13,163 nucleotides of DNA from Rhodobiaceae bacterium UBA6963 (GTDB lineage Bacteria > Pseudomonadota > Alphaproteobacteria > RS24): contig DJZB01000031.1 in the NCBI GenBank assembly GCA_002450335.1, forward strand, positions 5,386-18,548, read 5' to 3'. Shown here one piece after another: positions 1 through 8,500 of this stretch (position 1 is the stretch's first letter; every line of letters starts with the position of its first letter). The position numbers were made by a program, and so were the translations under genes. The notes under the pieces were generated by a model that was not told the DNA's origin, did no database searches, and saw nothing but the letters and a program-made list of their open reading frames with translations.

Positions 1-136
1 CATCATGAACTTCACCAATTTTATAGCTGACGCCAGTGTAATAAAGAATCCGCTCTGTCGTTGTCGTCTTTCCGGCATCAATGTGAGCCATGATGCCGAT
101 ATTACGATAATCTTCTAGGGGCGTTTTACGGGACAT
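1..136 (-). CDS. fusA: Elongation factor G, N-terminal fragment (runs off the left edge)
   Basis: EF-G is the cytosolic GTPase that drives ribosomal translocation and, with ribosome recycling factor, splits ribosomes after termination. Only the first 45 codons are in the window; the gene continues past base 1. Translating the minus strand from the ATG at 136 gives MSRKTPLEDYRNIGIMAHID followed by AGKTTTTERILYYTG. AHIDAGKT (residues 17-24) is the G1/P-loop of translational GTPases, and the RNIGIMAHIDAGKTT context is typical of EF-G rather than EF-Tu or LepA. An AGGA ribosome binding site lies about 9 nt upstream. The start is 23 nt after the rpsG stop, so the gene is the third of the rpsL-rpsG-fusA (str) operon. 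I see no damage in the visible part; nothing can be said of the rest. Confidence 0.96.
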   Translation of the reverse strand, partial: MSRKTPLEDYRNIGIMAHIDAGKTTTTERILYYTGVSYKIGEVHD

Positions 137-159
137 TTTGAGGATCCTTTAGACTTCAA

Positions 160-630
160 TTACCAGCGATAATGTGAGAAAGCACGGTTGGCTTCCGCCA
201 TACGGTGCGTATCTTCGCGTTTTTTAACAGCATTGCCGCGGTTGTTGACGGCATCCAGAAACTCACCTGCCAAACGGTCAACCATGGTGTTTTCACCACG
301 AGCGCGGGCAGCAGCAATCAACCAGCGAATGGCAAGTGCGGCCTTACGTTCTGTACGAACTTCAACAGGCACCTGATATGTTGCGCCACCCACACGCCGA
401 GAACGAACCTCAACGGCAGGCATGACATTTTCAAGGGCTTCATGGAAGACCTCAACAGGATTACGGCTGATTTTGCTTTCAACTTGGTCAAGCGCGGCAT
501 AAAGAGTTTTTTCCGCAATTGATTTTTTACCGTGCAACATAAGACTGTTCATGAACTTGGTCAGAACAATATCCCCGTACTTGGCATCAGGGTTGATTTC
601 TCGTTTTTCTGCGCGATGGCGGCGTGACAT
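160..630 (-). CDS. rpsG: 30S ribosomal protein S7
   Basis: S7 is a primary 16S rRNA-binding protein that nucleates assembly of the 30S head and lines the E site near the decoding region. The product is 156 residues, the usual bacterial length. It begins MSRRHRAEKREINPD and carries the conserved block around residues 76-95 (VRSRRVGGATYQVPVEV, then RTER). It ends HYRW, the short C-terminus common outside enterobacteria. The ATG at 630 is preceded by AGGAG at 9-nt spacing, and that site overlaps the TAG stop of rpsL (TAGGAG), so translation of S7 is probably coupled to S12. In Escherichia coli S7 represses its operon by binding the S12-S7 intercistronic RNA. Here that spacer is only 12 nt, too short for that kind of structure, so any S7 feedback would have to work differently. 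Confidence 0.98.
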   Translation of the reverse strand: MSRRHRAEKREINPDAKYGDIVLTKFMNSLMLHGKKSIAEKTLYAALDQVESKISRNPVEVFHEALENVMPAVEVRSRRVGGATYQVPVEVRTERKAALAIRWLIAAARARGENTMVDRLAGEFLDAVNNRGNAVKKREDTHRMAEANRAFSHYRW

Positions 631-642
631 ATTAAATAACTC

Positions 643-1014
643 CTATTTCGGACGCTTCGCGCCATATTTGGAACGGCGCTGCTTACGGTCTTTAACGCCC
701 TGTGTATCCAGAACGCCACGAACAATGTGGTAACGAACACCCGGCAAGTCTTTCACACGACCACCACGGATCATGACAACAGAGTGCTCCTGAAGATTAT
801 GACCTTCACCGGGGATGTAACTTGTCACCTCAAACCCGTTCGTTAAACGAACACGCGCCACTTTACGTAGCGCGGAGTTTGGTTTTTTTGGTGTCGTTGT
901 ATAAACGCGTGTGCAAACACCACGTTTTTGCGGACAGGCCTCCATTGCTGGAACCTTATTCCGTTTAACAATCTTTTTCCGCGGCTTGCGGATTAACTGG
1001 TTTATCGTTGGCAT
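643..1014 (-). CDS. rpsL: 30S ribosomal protein S12
   Basis: S12 sits at the decoding centre of the 30S subunit and sets the accuracy of tRNA selection. The product is 123 residues (124 in E. coli). It contains the hallmark stretches ACPQKRGVCTRVYTTTPKKP (residues 26-45) and RGGRVKDLPGVRYH (83-96). Lys43 and Lys88, counting Met1, are the classic streptomycin-resistance positions and both are wild type. Asp89 is the usual RimO methylthiolation site. I chose the ATG at 1014 (MPTINQLIRKP) because it matches the family N-terminus; an in-frame start at 1038 would add eight unrelated residues. The ribosome binding site is weak (GGGCGAG). It is the first gene of the str operon, behind its own promoter at 1270-1298. 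The downstream rpsG start is 12 nt away. Confidence 0.98.
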   Translation of the reverse strand: MPTINQLIRKPRKKIVKRNKVPAMEACPQKRGVCTRVYTTTPKKPNSALRKVARVRLTNGFEVTSYIPGEGHNLQEHSVVMIRGGRVKDLPGVRYHIVRGVLDTQGVKDRKQRRSKYGAKRPK

Positions 1015-1262
1015 ATGTCTCGCCCAATTTCCAAACACAAAAAAGGCTTCTCTGCACGTCCAAATCTAGACACAAGAAAAACCAAAAAACCAACAGACAT
1101 CACCTAAATGGAGAAGGGTCTGGAGGCTCACTTCACAGAGGATTTCGGACAGCCCGAAATCATGCACCCAATAATTACTTCAATAAAACAACAGCGTTTA
1201 GGTTTCTGATATGCCACCAAAGTCGCGACATATATTATGAACCTACGGCCCTGCTACTAAAG
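1015..1262 (-). promoter_or_regulatory. Long 5' leader of the rpsL-rpsG-fusA operon
   Basis: About 250 nt separate the inferred transcription start (near 1263) from the rpsL ATG. I see no coding potential in it that resembles any protein. It holds a perfect 8-bp hairpin (arms GATTTCGG/CCGAAATC, 5-nt loop) at 1141-1161. It also has two T-rich stretches on the transcribed strand, around 1075-1093 and a run of six T at 1039-1044. A CAGAC/GTCTG pairing (1094-1098 with 1118-1122) precedes the first T-rich stretch. A leader this long before a ribosomal operon suggests post-transcriptional control, but I do not recognise a named RNA family, and any attenuation is inference. Confidence 0.45.
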
Positions 1263-1269
1263 TCTGTGC

Positions 1270-1298
1270 TTTTTAGCCAATGCGACTAGCACTGTCAA
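1270..1298 (-). promoter_or_regulatory. Sigma-70-type promoter of the str operon
   Basis: On the minus strand there is a perfect -35 box TTGACA (1298-1293), a 17-bp spacer, and a -10 box TAAAAA (1275-1270) matching four of six consensus bases. The predicted transcription start is around 1262-1264. The element lies between the rpoC stop and rpsL, pointing at rpsL, which is where a separate str-operon promoter is expected. It begins only 8 nt downstream of the hairpin that follows rpoC. This is the best promoter match in the window. Confidence 0.75.
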
Positions 1299-1305
1299 CC
1301 GGATT

Positions 1306-1347
1306 TCAAGAGAAATTCAAGGTTTTTACGCCTTAGATTTCTCTCAA
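1306..1347 (-). terminator. Long stem-loop immediately after rpoC (terminator or 3'-end hairpin)
   Basis: The stem starts 2 nt after the rpoC TAG. The minus-strand arms (1347-1331 and 1322-1306) form a 17-position stem: 13 Watson-Crick pairs, 3 G-U wobbles and one C-A mismatch, closed by an 8-nt loop CGTAAAAA. The core is AGAGAAAT/ATTTCTCT. No T-tract follows, so it does not meet the standard description of an intrinsic terminator. It may end the rpoBC transcript inefficiently, mark an RNA processing site, or protect a 3' end produced by another mechanism. The stem itself is plain in the sequence; its role is inferred from position. Confidence 0.5.
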
Positions 1348-1349
1348 CA

Positions 1350-4300
1350 CTAAACCTCGGTTTCGATTGAAACCTCAAGGTCAGCCTCTTCTTCCAAAAG
1401 CGTCTTGTCACGGTCAGCTGCTTCTGACTTGAGACGCTGCATCACCCCACCTGTACCCGCAGGTATCAGACGACCGACAATGACATTTTCTTTCAGACCA
1501 ACAAGGCTATCTTCTTTGCCATTAATGGCAGCTTCGGTCAGTACACGCGTGGTTTCCTGGAAGGAAGCCGCCGAAATAAATGAACGCGTCGACAATGAGG
1601 CTTTTGTAATACCCAGAAGAACTGGCGCGCCTTTTGCTGGCTCTTTACTTTCAGCAACAAGCTTTTCATTGACTTCGTCAAATTCAACTCTGTCTGTCTG
1701 CTCACCCGGCAAATACTCGCTGTCACCTTGATTATCAATCTCAACTTTTTGAAGCATTTGACGCACAATGACCTCAATATGCTTGTCATTAATGGTCACA
1801 CCTTGCAAACGGTAGACATCTTGAATTTCATTCACAAGATAAGCAGCAAGATCTTTAACACCAAAAATCGCCAAAATATCGTGCGGAGCCGGTAAACCGT
1901 CAATTAGATAGTCACCTTTCTCAATACGATCCCCATCCTGAACGGAAAGATGCTTGGCTTTGGGAACGAGATATTCAACTTTTTCAAGTGACTCGTCTTC
2001 TGGGTGAATTGTAATACGTCGCTTGTTTTTATAGTCACGCCCGAATTCAATTGTCCCACCAATTTCAGCAATAATTGCATGCTCTTTTGGACGACGGGCT
2101 TCAAACAGCTCGGCTACACGCGGAAGACCACCTGTAATATCACTGGATGTCGCACCCTCGGTTGGAATACGCGCCAATGTATCACCAGCATGGACTTTAG
2201 TGCCTGCTTCAACAGACAAAATCGACCCTACAGAGAGCAAATACCTGGCTTCTTTGCCGCTAGCCAGTGTTTTAATCTGGCCCTTTTCATCTTTCAAAAC
2301 GATAGCAGGTTTTAAATCAGCAGCTTTAGAGCCGGATAGTGGGTCAATGACAACACGTTGAGAAATACCCGTGGCTTCGTCAGTTACCTCATTAATAGAG
2401 ACACCTTCCACAACATCCTCAAAGGATACTTCGCCTTCGACTTCCGTCAAAATTGGCAGAGCGTAGGGCTCCCATTCACCAATACGCTCACCGCGCTTGA
2501 TTTCATCGCCGTTTTTAACCCGCAGACGTGTACCATAAGTAAGTTTATGGCTTGCCCGCTCCAGACCGTTTTCGTCAATAATCTTAACCGTCACATTCCG
2601 ATCCATAACGACAAGTTTACCGGCACTATCCGTGACGATATTGACATTCTCGAGAGAAATCAGACCATCGGCATTAGCTTCCACGAATGATTGGTCAACC
2701 ACCTGCGCCGTACCACCAATGTGGAACGTCCGCATTGTAAGCTGAGTACCCGGCTCACCAATAGATTGCGCCGCAATAACGCCGACAGCCTCACCCATAT
2801 TCACAGGTGTACCGCGCGCAAGGTCACGACCATAGCAATTGCCACAAACACCATGACGCGTTTCACAAGTCAGTACAGAACGAATTTGAATGCCAACAAG
2901 ATTTGCACCATCAATGGCATCGGCATGCTCTTCAAGGATCATCTCGCCTTTTTTGACAATCACCTCACCCGTAACCGGTTCAACAATATCATCAGTCGGG
3001 ACACGACCCAACACACGATCAGACAAAGATGTAATTACCTCACCCGCATCAATCACCGCCGAGACCGTCAGACCATCTGATGTGCCACAATCTTCTTCCG
3101 TGATGATGCAATCCTGAGCGACATCAACCAGACGACGGGTCAGATATCCGGAGTTAGCGGTTTTCAGTGCTGTATCGGCAAGACCTTTACGCGCTCCGTG
3201 TGTAGAGTTGAAGTATTCCAGAACCGACAAACCTTCTTTAAAGTTTGAAATAATCGGTGTTTCGATAATTTCACCGGAAGGTTTCGCCATCAAACCACGC
3301 ATACCGGCCAACTGTTTCATCTGAGCAGGTGAGCCACGTGCACCGGAATGTGCCATCATGTAGATGGAGTTAATAAAGCCGTTTGGATCAGCATCCTCAG
3401 GATTCAGGGATGAAATTTTTCCTATCATCGCATCAGCAACACGGTCCGTACACTTCGCCCATGCATCAACAACTTTGTTATATTTCTCGCCCTGTGTAAT
3501 CAGGCCGTCAATATATTGTTGCTCATACTCCTTAGCGAGTTGTTGGGTTTCATCAATCAGGCGCAGTTTTTCTTCTGGAATGACCATGTCGTCTTTACCA
3601 AAGGAAATACCGGCCTTACATGCCTGACGGAAACCGAGGAGCATAATGTGATCACAGAAAAGAACTGTCTCTTTTTGACCGCAATGGCGATAGACAGAGT
3701 TAATCGCTTTAGAAATTTCTTTCTTGGTAAGCAATCTGTTGACCGTTGAATAAGGAACATCAGGATGTTTCGGCAGTTCTTGCGCGACCATCATACGACC
3801 CGGTGTGGTTTCCACGATTTCATTAATCGGGTTTCCTTCTTCGTCAAAACTGTCAATGCGCGCTTTGATTTTGGTGTGAATGGTCACAACACCATTATCA
3901 AGAGCATGTTCAACTTCCGACATTGTGGCAAAGATCATACCTTCACCCGCCGCGCCTTCACGCATCAGAGTGATGTAATAAAGACCAAGGACAATATCCT
4001 GAGACGGCACAATAATTGGTGATCCGTTCGCAGGATGCAGAATATTATTCGTGGACATCATCAAGACACGCGCTTCAAGCTGGGCTTCAAGCGAAAGCGG
4101 CACATGAACCGCCATCTGGTCGCCGTCAAAATCAGCGTTGAAAGCTGCACAGACAAGCGGATGCAACTGAATGGCTTTACCTTCAATCAAAACAGGCTCA
4201 AACGCCTGAATGCCAAGACGGTGAAGTGTCGGCGCACGGTTCAGCAAAACCGGATGCTCACGGATAACCTCGTCAAGAATATCCCAGACTTCGGGACGGG

Positions 4301-5516
4301 CTTTTTCAACCATCTTCTTGGACTGCTTAACAGTCGAGGAGAGACCTTTGGCTTCAAGCCGTGAATAAATAAACGGCTTAAACAGCTCCAGTGCCATCTT
4401 CTTCGGCAGACCGCATTGATGAAGTTTCAACTCAGGCCCGACCACAATCACAGAACGACCTGAATAATCAACACGCTTACCAAGCAAGTTCTGACGGAAA
4501 CGCCCCTGCTTACCTTTCAGCATGTCAGAGAGTGATTTCAACGGACGCTTATTGGCTCCCGTAATGACACGACCACGACGCCCATTATCAAACAGCGCGT
4601 CGACAGATTCTTGCAGCATACGTTTCTCATTACGGATAATGATATCCGGCGCACGCAGTTCAATTAATCTTTTCAGACGATTGTTCCGGTTAATAACCCG
4701 GCGATACAAATCATTCAAATCTGATGTCGCAAAACGACCACCATCAAGCGGCACAAGCGGGCGTAATTCTGGCGGAATGACCGGAATGACTGTCATAATC
4801 ATCCATTCAGGGCGATTATTGGACTTCAAAAAGGCTTCTACAACTTTAAGACGCTTGGCGAGTTTCTTCGGCTTCAGCTCAGTCGTAGCTTCCGCGATTT
4901 CGACTTTCAGAAAGTCACGCAGTTCTTCAAGATCAAGCTCAGAGAGCATGGTACGAATGGCTTCCGCCCCGATGCCGGCGACGAAACTATCATCGCCATA
5001 TTCATCCATGGCTTCATAATATTCGTCCTCAGTCATCAACTGGCCTTTAGACAGGCCTGTCAACATCGGGTCGAGTACAATAAAGTTCTCGAAATAAAGC
5101 ACCCGTTCAAGGTCTTTCAATGTCATATCCAACAACAGGCCGATACGACTTGGCAGAGATTTCAGAAACCAGATATGTGCGACCGGAGCGGCCAGTTCAA
5201 TATGACCCATACGCTCACGGCGCACTTTGGTCAGCGTCACTTCAACACCGCATTTTTCGCAGATAATGTCTTTATATTTCATGCGTTTATATTTACCGCA
5301 CAGACATTCATAATCTTTGATTGGCCCGAAAATTCTTGCACAGAAAAGCCCATCACGTTCAGGCTTGAAGGTACGGTAGTTGATCGTTTCAGGCTTTTTG
5401 ATTTCGCCATATGACCAGGACATAATCTTTTCAGGACTCGCAATTGAAATCCTGATTTGGTCAAACATTTGAACGCCCCCTTGGGGGCCGAAGATATTCA
5501 TGACCTCTTGATTCAT
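1350..5516 (-). CDS. rpoC: DNA-directed RNA polymerase subunit beta'
   Basis: RpoC carries the catalytic magnesium site, the DNA clamp and the trigger loop of RNA polymerase. The product is 1388 residues (E. coli 1407). Landmarks, in order: the N-terminal zinc site at Cys71, Cys73, Cys86 and Cys89 (CLCG...CEKCG); the clamp segment KPETINYRTFKPERDGLFCA (41-60); the catalytic motif NADFDGDQM with Asp462, Asp464 and Asp466; the second zinc site at Cys810, Cys884, Cys891 and Cys894; and the bridge helix/trigger loop segment GEAVGVIAAQSIGEPGTQLT (907-926). All key residues are present. The N-terminus (MNQEVMNIFGPQ) is the short form I associate with alphaproteobacteria. AAGGAG lies 9 nt before the ATG. 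The gene follows rpoB after a 56-nt spacer containing a hairpin. No truncation, frameshift or insertion is visible. Confidence 0.99.
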   Translation of the reverse strand: MNQEVMNIFGPQGGVQMFDQIRISIASPEKIMSWSYGEIKKPETINYRTFKPERDGLFCARIFGPIKDYECLCGKYKRMKYKDIICEKCGVEVTLTKVRRERMGHIELAAPVAHIWFLKSLPSRIGLLLDMTLKDLERVLYFENFIVLDPMLTGLSKGQLMTEDEYYEAMDEYGDDSFVAGIGAEAIRTMLSELDLEELRDFLKVEIAEATTELKPKKLAKRLKVVEAFLKSNNRPEWMIMTVIPVIPPELRPLVPLDGGRFATSDLNDLYRRVINRNNRLKRLIELRAPDIIIRNEKRMLQESVDALFDNGRRGRVITGANKRPLKSLSDMLKGKQGRFRQNLLGKRVDYSGRSVIVVGPELKLHQCGLPKKMALELFKPFIYSRLEAKGLSSTVKQSKKMVEKARPEVWDILDEVIREHPVLLNRAPTLHRLGIQAFEPVLIEGKAIQLHPLVCAAFNADFDGDQMAVHVPLSLEAQLEARVLMMSTNNILHPANGSPIIVPSQDIVLGLYYITLMREGAAGEGMIFATMSEVEHALDNGVVTIHTKIKARIDSFDEEGNPINEIVETTPGRMMVAQELPKHPDVPYSTVNRLLTKKEISKAINSVYRHCGQKETVLFCDHIMLLGFRQACKAGISFGKDDMVIPEEKLRLIDETQQLAKEYEQQYIDGLITQGEKYNKVVDAWAKCTDRVADAMIGKISSLNPEDADPNGFINSIYMMAHSGARGSPAQMKQLAGMRGLMAKPSGEIIETPIISNFKEGLSVLEYFNSTHGARKGLADTALKTANSGYLTRRLVDVAQDCIITEEDCGTSDGLTVSAVIDAGEVITSLSDRVLGRVPTDDIVEPVTGEVIVKKGEMILEEHADAIDGANLVGIQIRSVLTCETRHGVCGNCYGRDLARGTPVNMGEAVGVIAAQSIGEPGTQLTMRTFHIGGTAQVVDQSFVEANADGLISLENVNIVTDSAGKLVVMDRNVTVKIIDENGLERASHKLTYGTRLRVKNGDEIKRGERIGEWEPYALPILTEVEGEVSFEDVVEGVSINEVTDEATGISQRVVIDPLSGSKAADLKPAIVLKDEKGQIKTLASGKEARYLLSVGSILSVEAGTKVHAGDTLARIPTEGATSSDITGGLPRVAELFEARRPKEHAIIAEIGGTIEFGRDYKNKRRITIHPEDESLEKVEYLVPKAKHLSVQDGDRIEKGDYLIDGLPAPHDILAIFGVKDLAAYLVNEIQDVYRLQGVTINDKHIEVIVRQMLQKVEIDNQGDSEYLPGEQTDRVEFDEVNEKLVAESKEPAKGAPVLLGITKASLSTRSFISAASFQETTRVLTEAAINGKEDSLVGLKENVIVGRLIPAGTGGVMQRLKSEAADRDKTLLEEEADLEVSIETEV

Positions 5517-5536
5517 AGGTCGTTTCTCCTTCTCTG

Positions 5537-5557
5537 GTCAGCAGATCATCTGCCGAC
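5537..5557 (-). promoter_or_regulatory. Stem-loop in the rpoB-rpoC spacer
   Basis: Between the rpoB stop and the rpoC ribosome binding site the minus strand reads GTCGGCAGA-TGA-TCTGCTGAC, a 9-bp stem (one G-U pair) with a 3-nt loop. It ends 20 nt before the rpoC ATG, close to the AAGGAG site. There is no T-tract, so termination is unlikely. It could mark an mRNA processing site or set the ratio of beta to beta' translation. The structure is visible; the function is inference. Confidence 0.5.
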
Positions 5558-5572
5558 TGTGATACGAATTAA

Positions 5573-8500
5573 CTACTCGCTCTGTTTACTTTCCGTCAGC
5601 TCGACATTGAGGCCGAGTGAACGAATTTCTTTAACCAAGACATTGAAGCTCTCTGGAATACCTGCCTCAAAAGCGTCATCACCTTTGACAATAGCTTCAT
5701 AGACTTTGGTTCTACCTGCCACATCATCTGACTTGACGGTCAGCATTTCCTGCAACGTATAGGCAGCACCATAAGCTTCCAGTGCCCAGACTTCCATCTC
5801 ACCAAATCGCTGACCACCAAATTGCGCTTTACCGCCTAGTGGTTGCTGCGTGACAAGACTGTATGGACCGATTGAGCGTGCGTGGATTTTATCATCAACC
5901 AAGTGGTGCAGTTTCAGCATATAGATATACCCAACTGTCACTTTACGGTCGAAGACTTCACCTGTCCGCCCATCCCTAAGAACGACCTGACCGGAAGAGT
6001 CCATACCCGCATTGGTCAACACATCAACGATGTCCTCTTCAACTGCGCCGTCAAAGACAGGCGTTGCCATAGGCACACCTTTTCTAAGGGTGTAGCTCAT
6101 TTCAACCGCTTCACCTTCGGAAAGCTCTTCAACACCTTTATCGCCTTGGTAAATACCGGCAAGTGTCTGCTTAACCTGAGAGGCATCTCCGCTTTGTTCA
6201 TAGGCGGCAATCGCCTCTGAAACCTGCTTACCGAGACCCGAACAGGCCCAACCCAGATGGGTTTCCAGAATCTGACCGACATTCATCCGGCTCGGCACGC
6301 CGAGTGGATTAAGCACAATATCAACAGGTGTACCGTCCTCAAGATAAGGCATGTCTTCAACCGGCATAATCCGACTGATAACACCCTTGTTACCATGACG
6401 TCCGGCCATTTTATCACCCGGTTGAAGCTTACGCTTAACGGCAACATAGACCTTGACCATCTTCATCACGCCCGGCGGCAATTCATCACCACGTTGAAGC
6501 TTATCGACCTTATCCTCGAAACGAGCCTCAAGAGCTCCTCGGCTATCTTCAAACTGCTTTTTCAAGGCTTCAACTTCAGACATGGCTTTGTCATTTTTGA
6601 GGGCAATCTGCCACCACTGACTCCGCGGCACATCCTCAAGAAGTGCGTCCGTGATTTTTGTTTCCGAAGTGATATCTTTGGGACCGCTGGCGGCAACTTT
6701 GCCGTTCAGCAATTCTTGCAATCGGTCATAGACGTTGCGTTCAAGAATAAACAATTCATCATCGCGGTCTTTGGCGAGGGCTTCGATTTCCTCGCGTTCA
6801 ATCGCCAACGCACGCTCGTCTTTCTCAATCCCGTGACGGTTGAAAACACGAACCTCAACAACCGTGCCGGACGCACCGGGCGGAAGTTTCAAGGAGGTGT
6901 CTCTCACATCAGAGGCTTTTTCACCAAAAATGGCACGCAGAAGTTTTTCTTCCGGTGTCATTGGGCTTTCACCTTTTGGTGTAATTTTCCCGACCAGAAT
7001 TTCACCCGGATTTACTTCAGCGCCGATATAAACAATGCCGGCCTCATCGAGGTTACGCAGGGCATCCTCACCGACATTTGGTATATCTCGCGTGATTTCT
7101 TCCGGCCCCAACTTCGTATCGCGGGACATAATCTCGAATTCTTCAATGTGAACGGATGTAAACACGTCATCGCGCACAATGCGTTCAGAAATCAGGATTG
7201 AGTCCTCGAAGTTGTAGCCATTCCACGGCATAAACGCGACAAGCACGTTACGACCAAGTGCCAATTCACCCAACTCTGTGGACGGACCGTCAGCAACAAC
7301 ATCTCCGGCCTGAACACGGTCACCCACCCGCACAAGCGGGCGCTGATTGATGCACGTGGACTGGTTAGAACGCTGGAACTTCCGAAGATTGTAAATATCA
7401 ACGCCGGATTTTGAGGCATCGACCTCTTCAGTCACCCGCACAACAATACGGGTCGCGTCAACTTGATCCACAACACCGGAACGACGGGCAGTCACGGCAG
7501 CGCCACTATCCCTAGCAACAACTTCTTCCATGCCTGTGCCAACAAGAGGTGCATCTGCTTGCAACAGCGGCACAGCCTGACGCATCATGTTTGAGCCCAT
7601 AAGCGCTCTGTTCGCGTCATCGTTTTCCAAGAAAGGTATCAATGCTGCCGCGACAGAAACAATCTGCTTCGGAGACACATCAAGATAGTTAACCATTTCT
7701 GGCGGCACCATCTCAAAGTCGCCATTCACACGGCAGTTAATCAGCTCATCAACAATGTCACCTTTATCATCAAATTCAATTGTCGCCTGCGCCACACGGT
7801 AACGCGCTTCTTCCATAGCAGACAGATAATCCACTTGATCGGTAACTTTACCGTCAACAACCTTACGGTAAGGGCTTTCAATGAAGCCATATTTGTTGAT
7901 ACGTGCAAAAGTCGCCAGCGAGTTAATGAGACCGATATTCGGGCCTTCCGGCGTTTCAATCGGGCAAATTCTGCCATAGTGAGTTGGATGCACATCACGC
8001 ACCTCAAAACCGGCACGTTCACGCGTTAGACCACCCGGGCCCAGCGCTGAAAGACGACGTTTATGTGTAATCTCTGAGAGTGGATTGGTTTGGTCCATAA
8101 ACTGAGACAGTTGGGATGAACCGAAGAATTCACGAACGGCAGCTGCAGCAGGTTTGGCGTTAATCAAATCTTGCGGCATCACCGTATCATTATCAACGGA
8201 ACTCATCCGCTCGCGAATAGCGCGCTCCATGCGCAAGAGACCGACACGATATTGATTTTCCATCAACTCACCGACTGAACGTACGCGGCGGTTTCCAAGA
8301 TTGTCGATATCGTCAATCTCACCTTTGCCGTCGCGCAAATCAACCAGCGTACGCATGACGGCAACAATATCATCCTTACGAAGGATTTTGACATCATCGT
8401 CACAATCCAAATCAAGACGGATATTCATCTTCACACGGCCAACAGATGACAGATCATATCTTTCTTCATCAAAGAAGAGACCGTCAAAAAGCGTCTGAGC

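Noticed and set aside
1008..1289. A 93-codon plus-strand open frame covering the rpoC-rpsL spacer
   Set aside because: The translation has no recognisable domain, and it runs antisense across a well-supported promoter and leader.
4522..5019. A 165-codon plus-strand open frame inside rpoC
   Set aside because: It is antisense to the highly conserved N-terminal half of rpoC, is Ser/Arg-rich in the manner of a shadow frame, and has no independent support.
6257..7201. A 314-codon open frame on the plus strand, antisense to rpoB
   Set aside because: It lies wholly inside rpoB on the opposite strand, resembles no family I know, and is the kind of shadow frame a long conserved gene produces.
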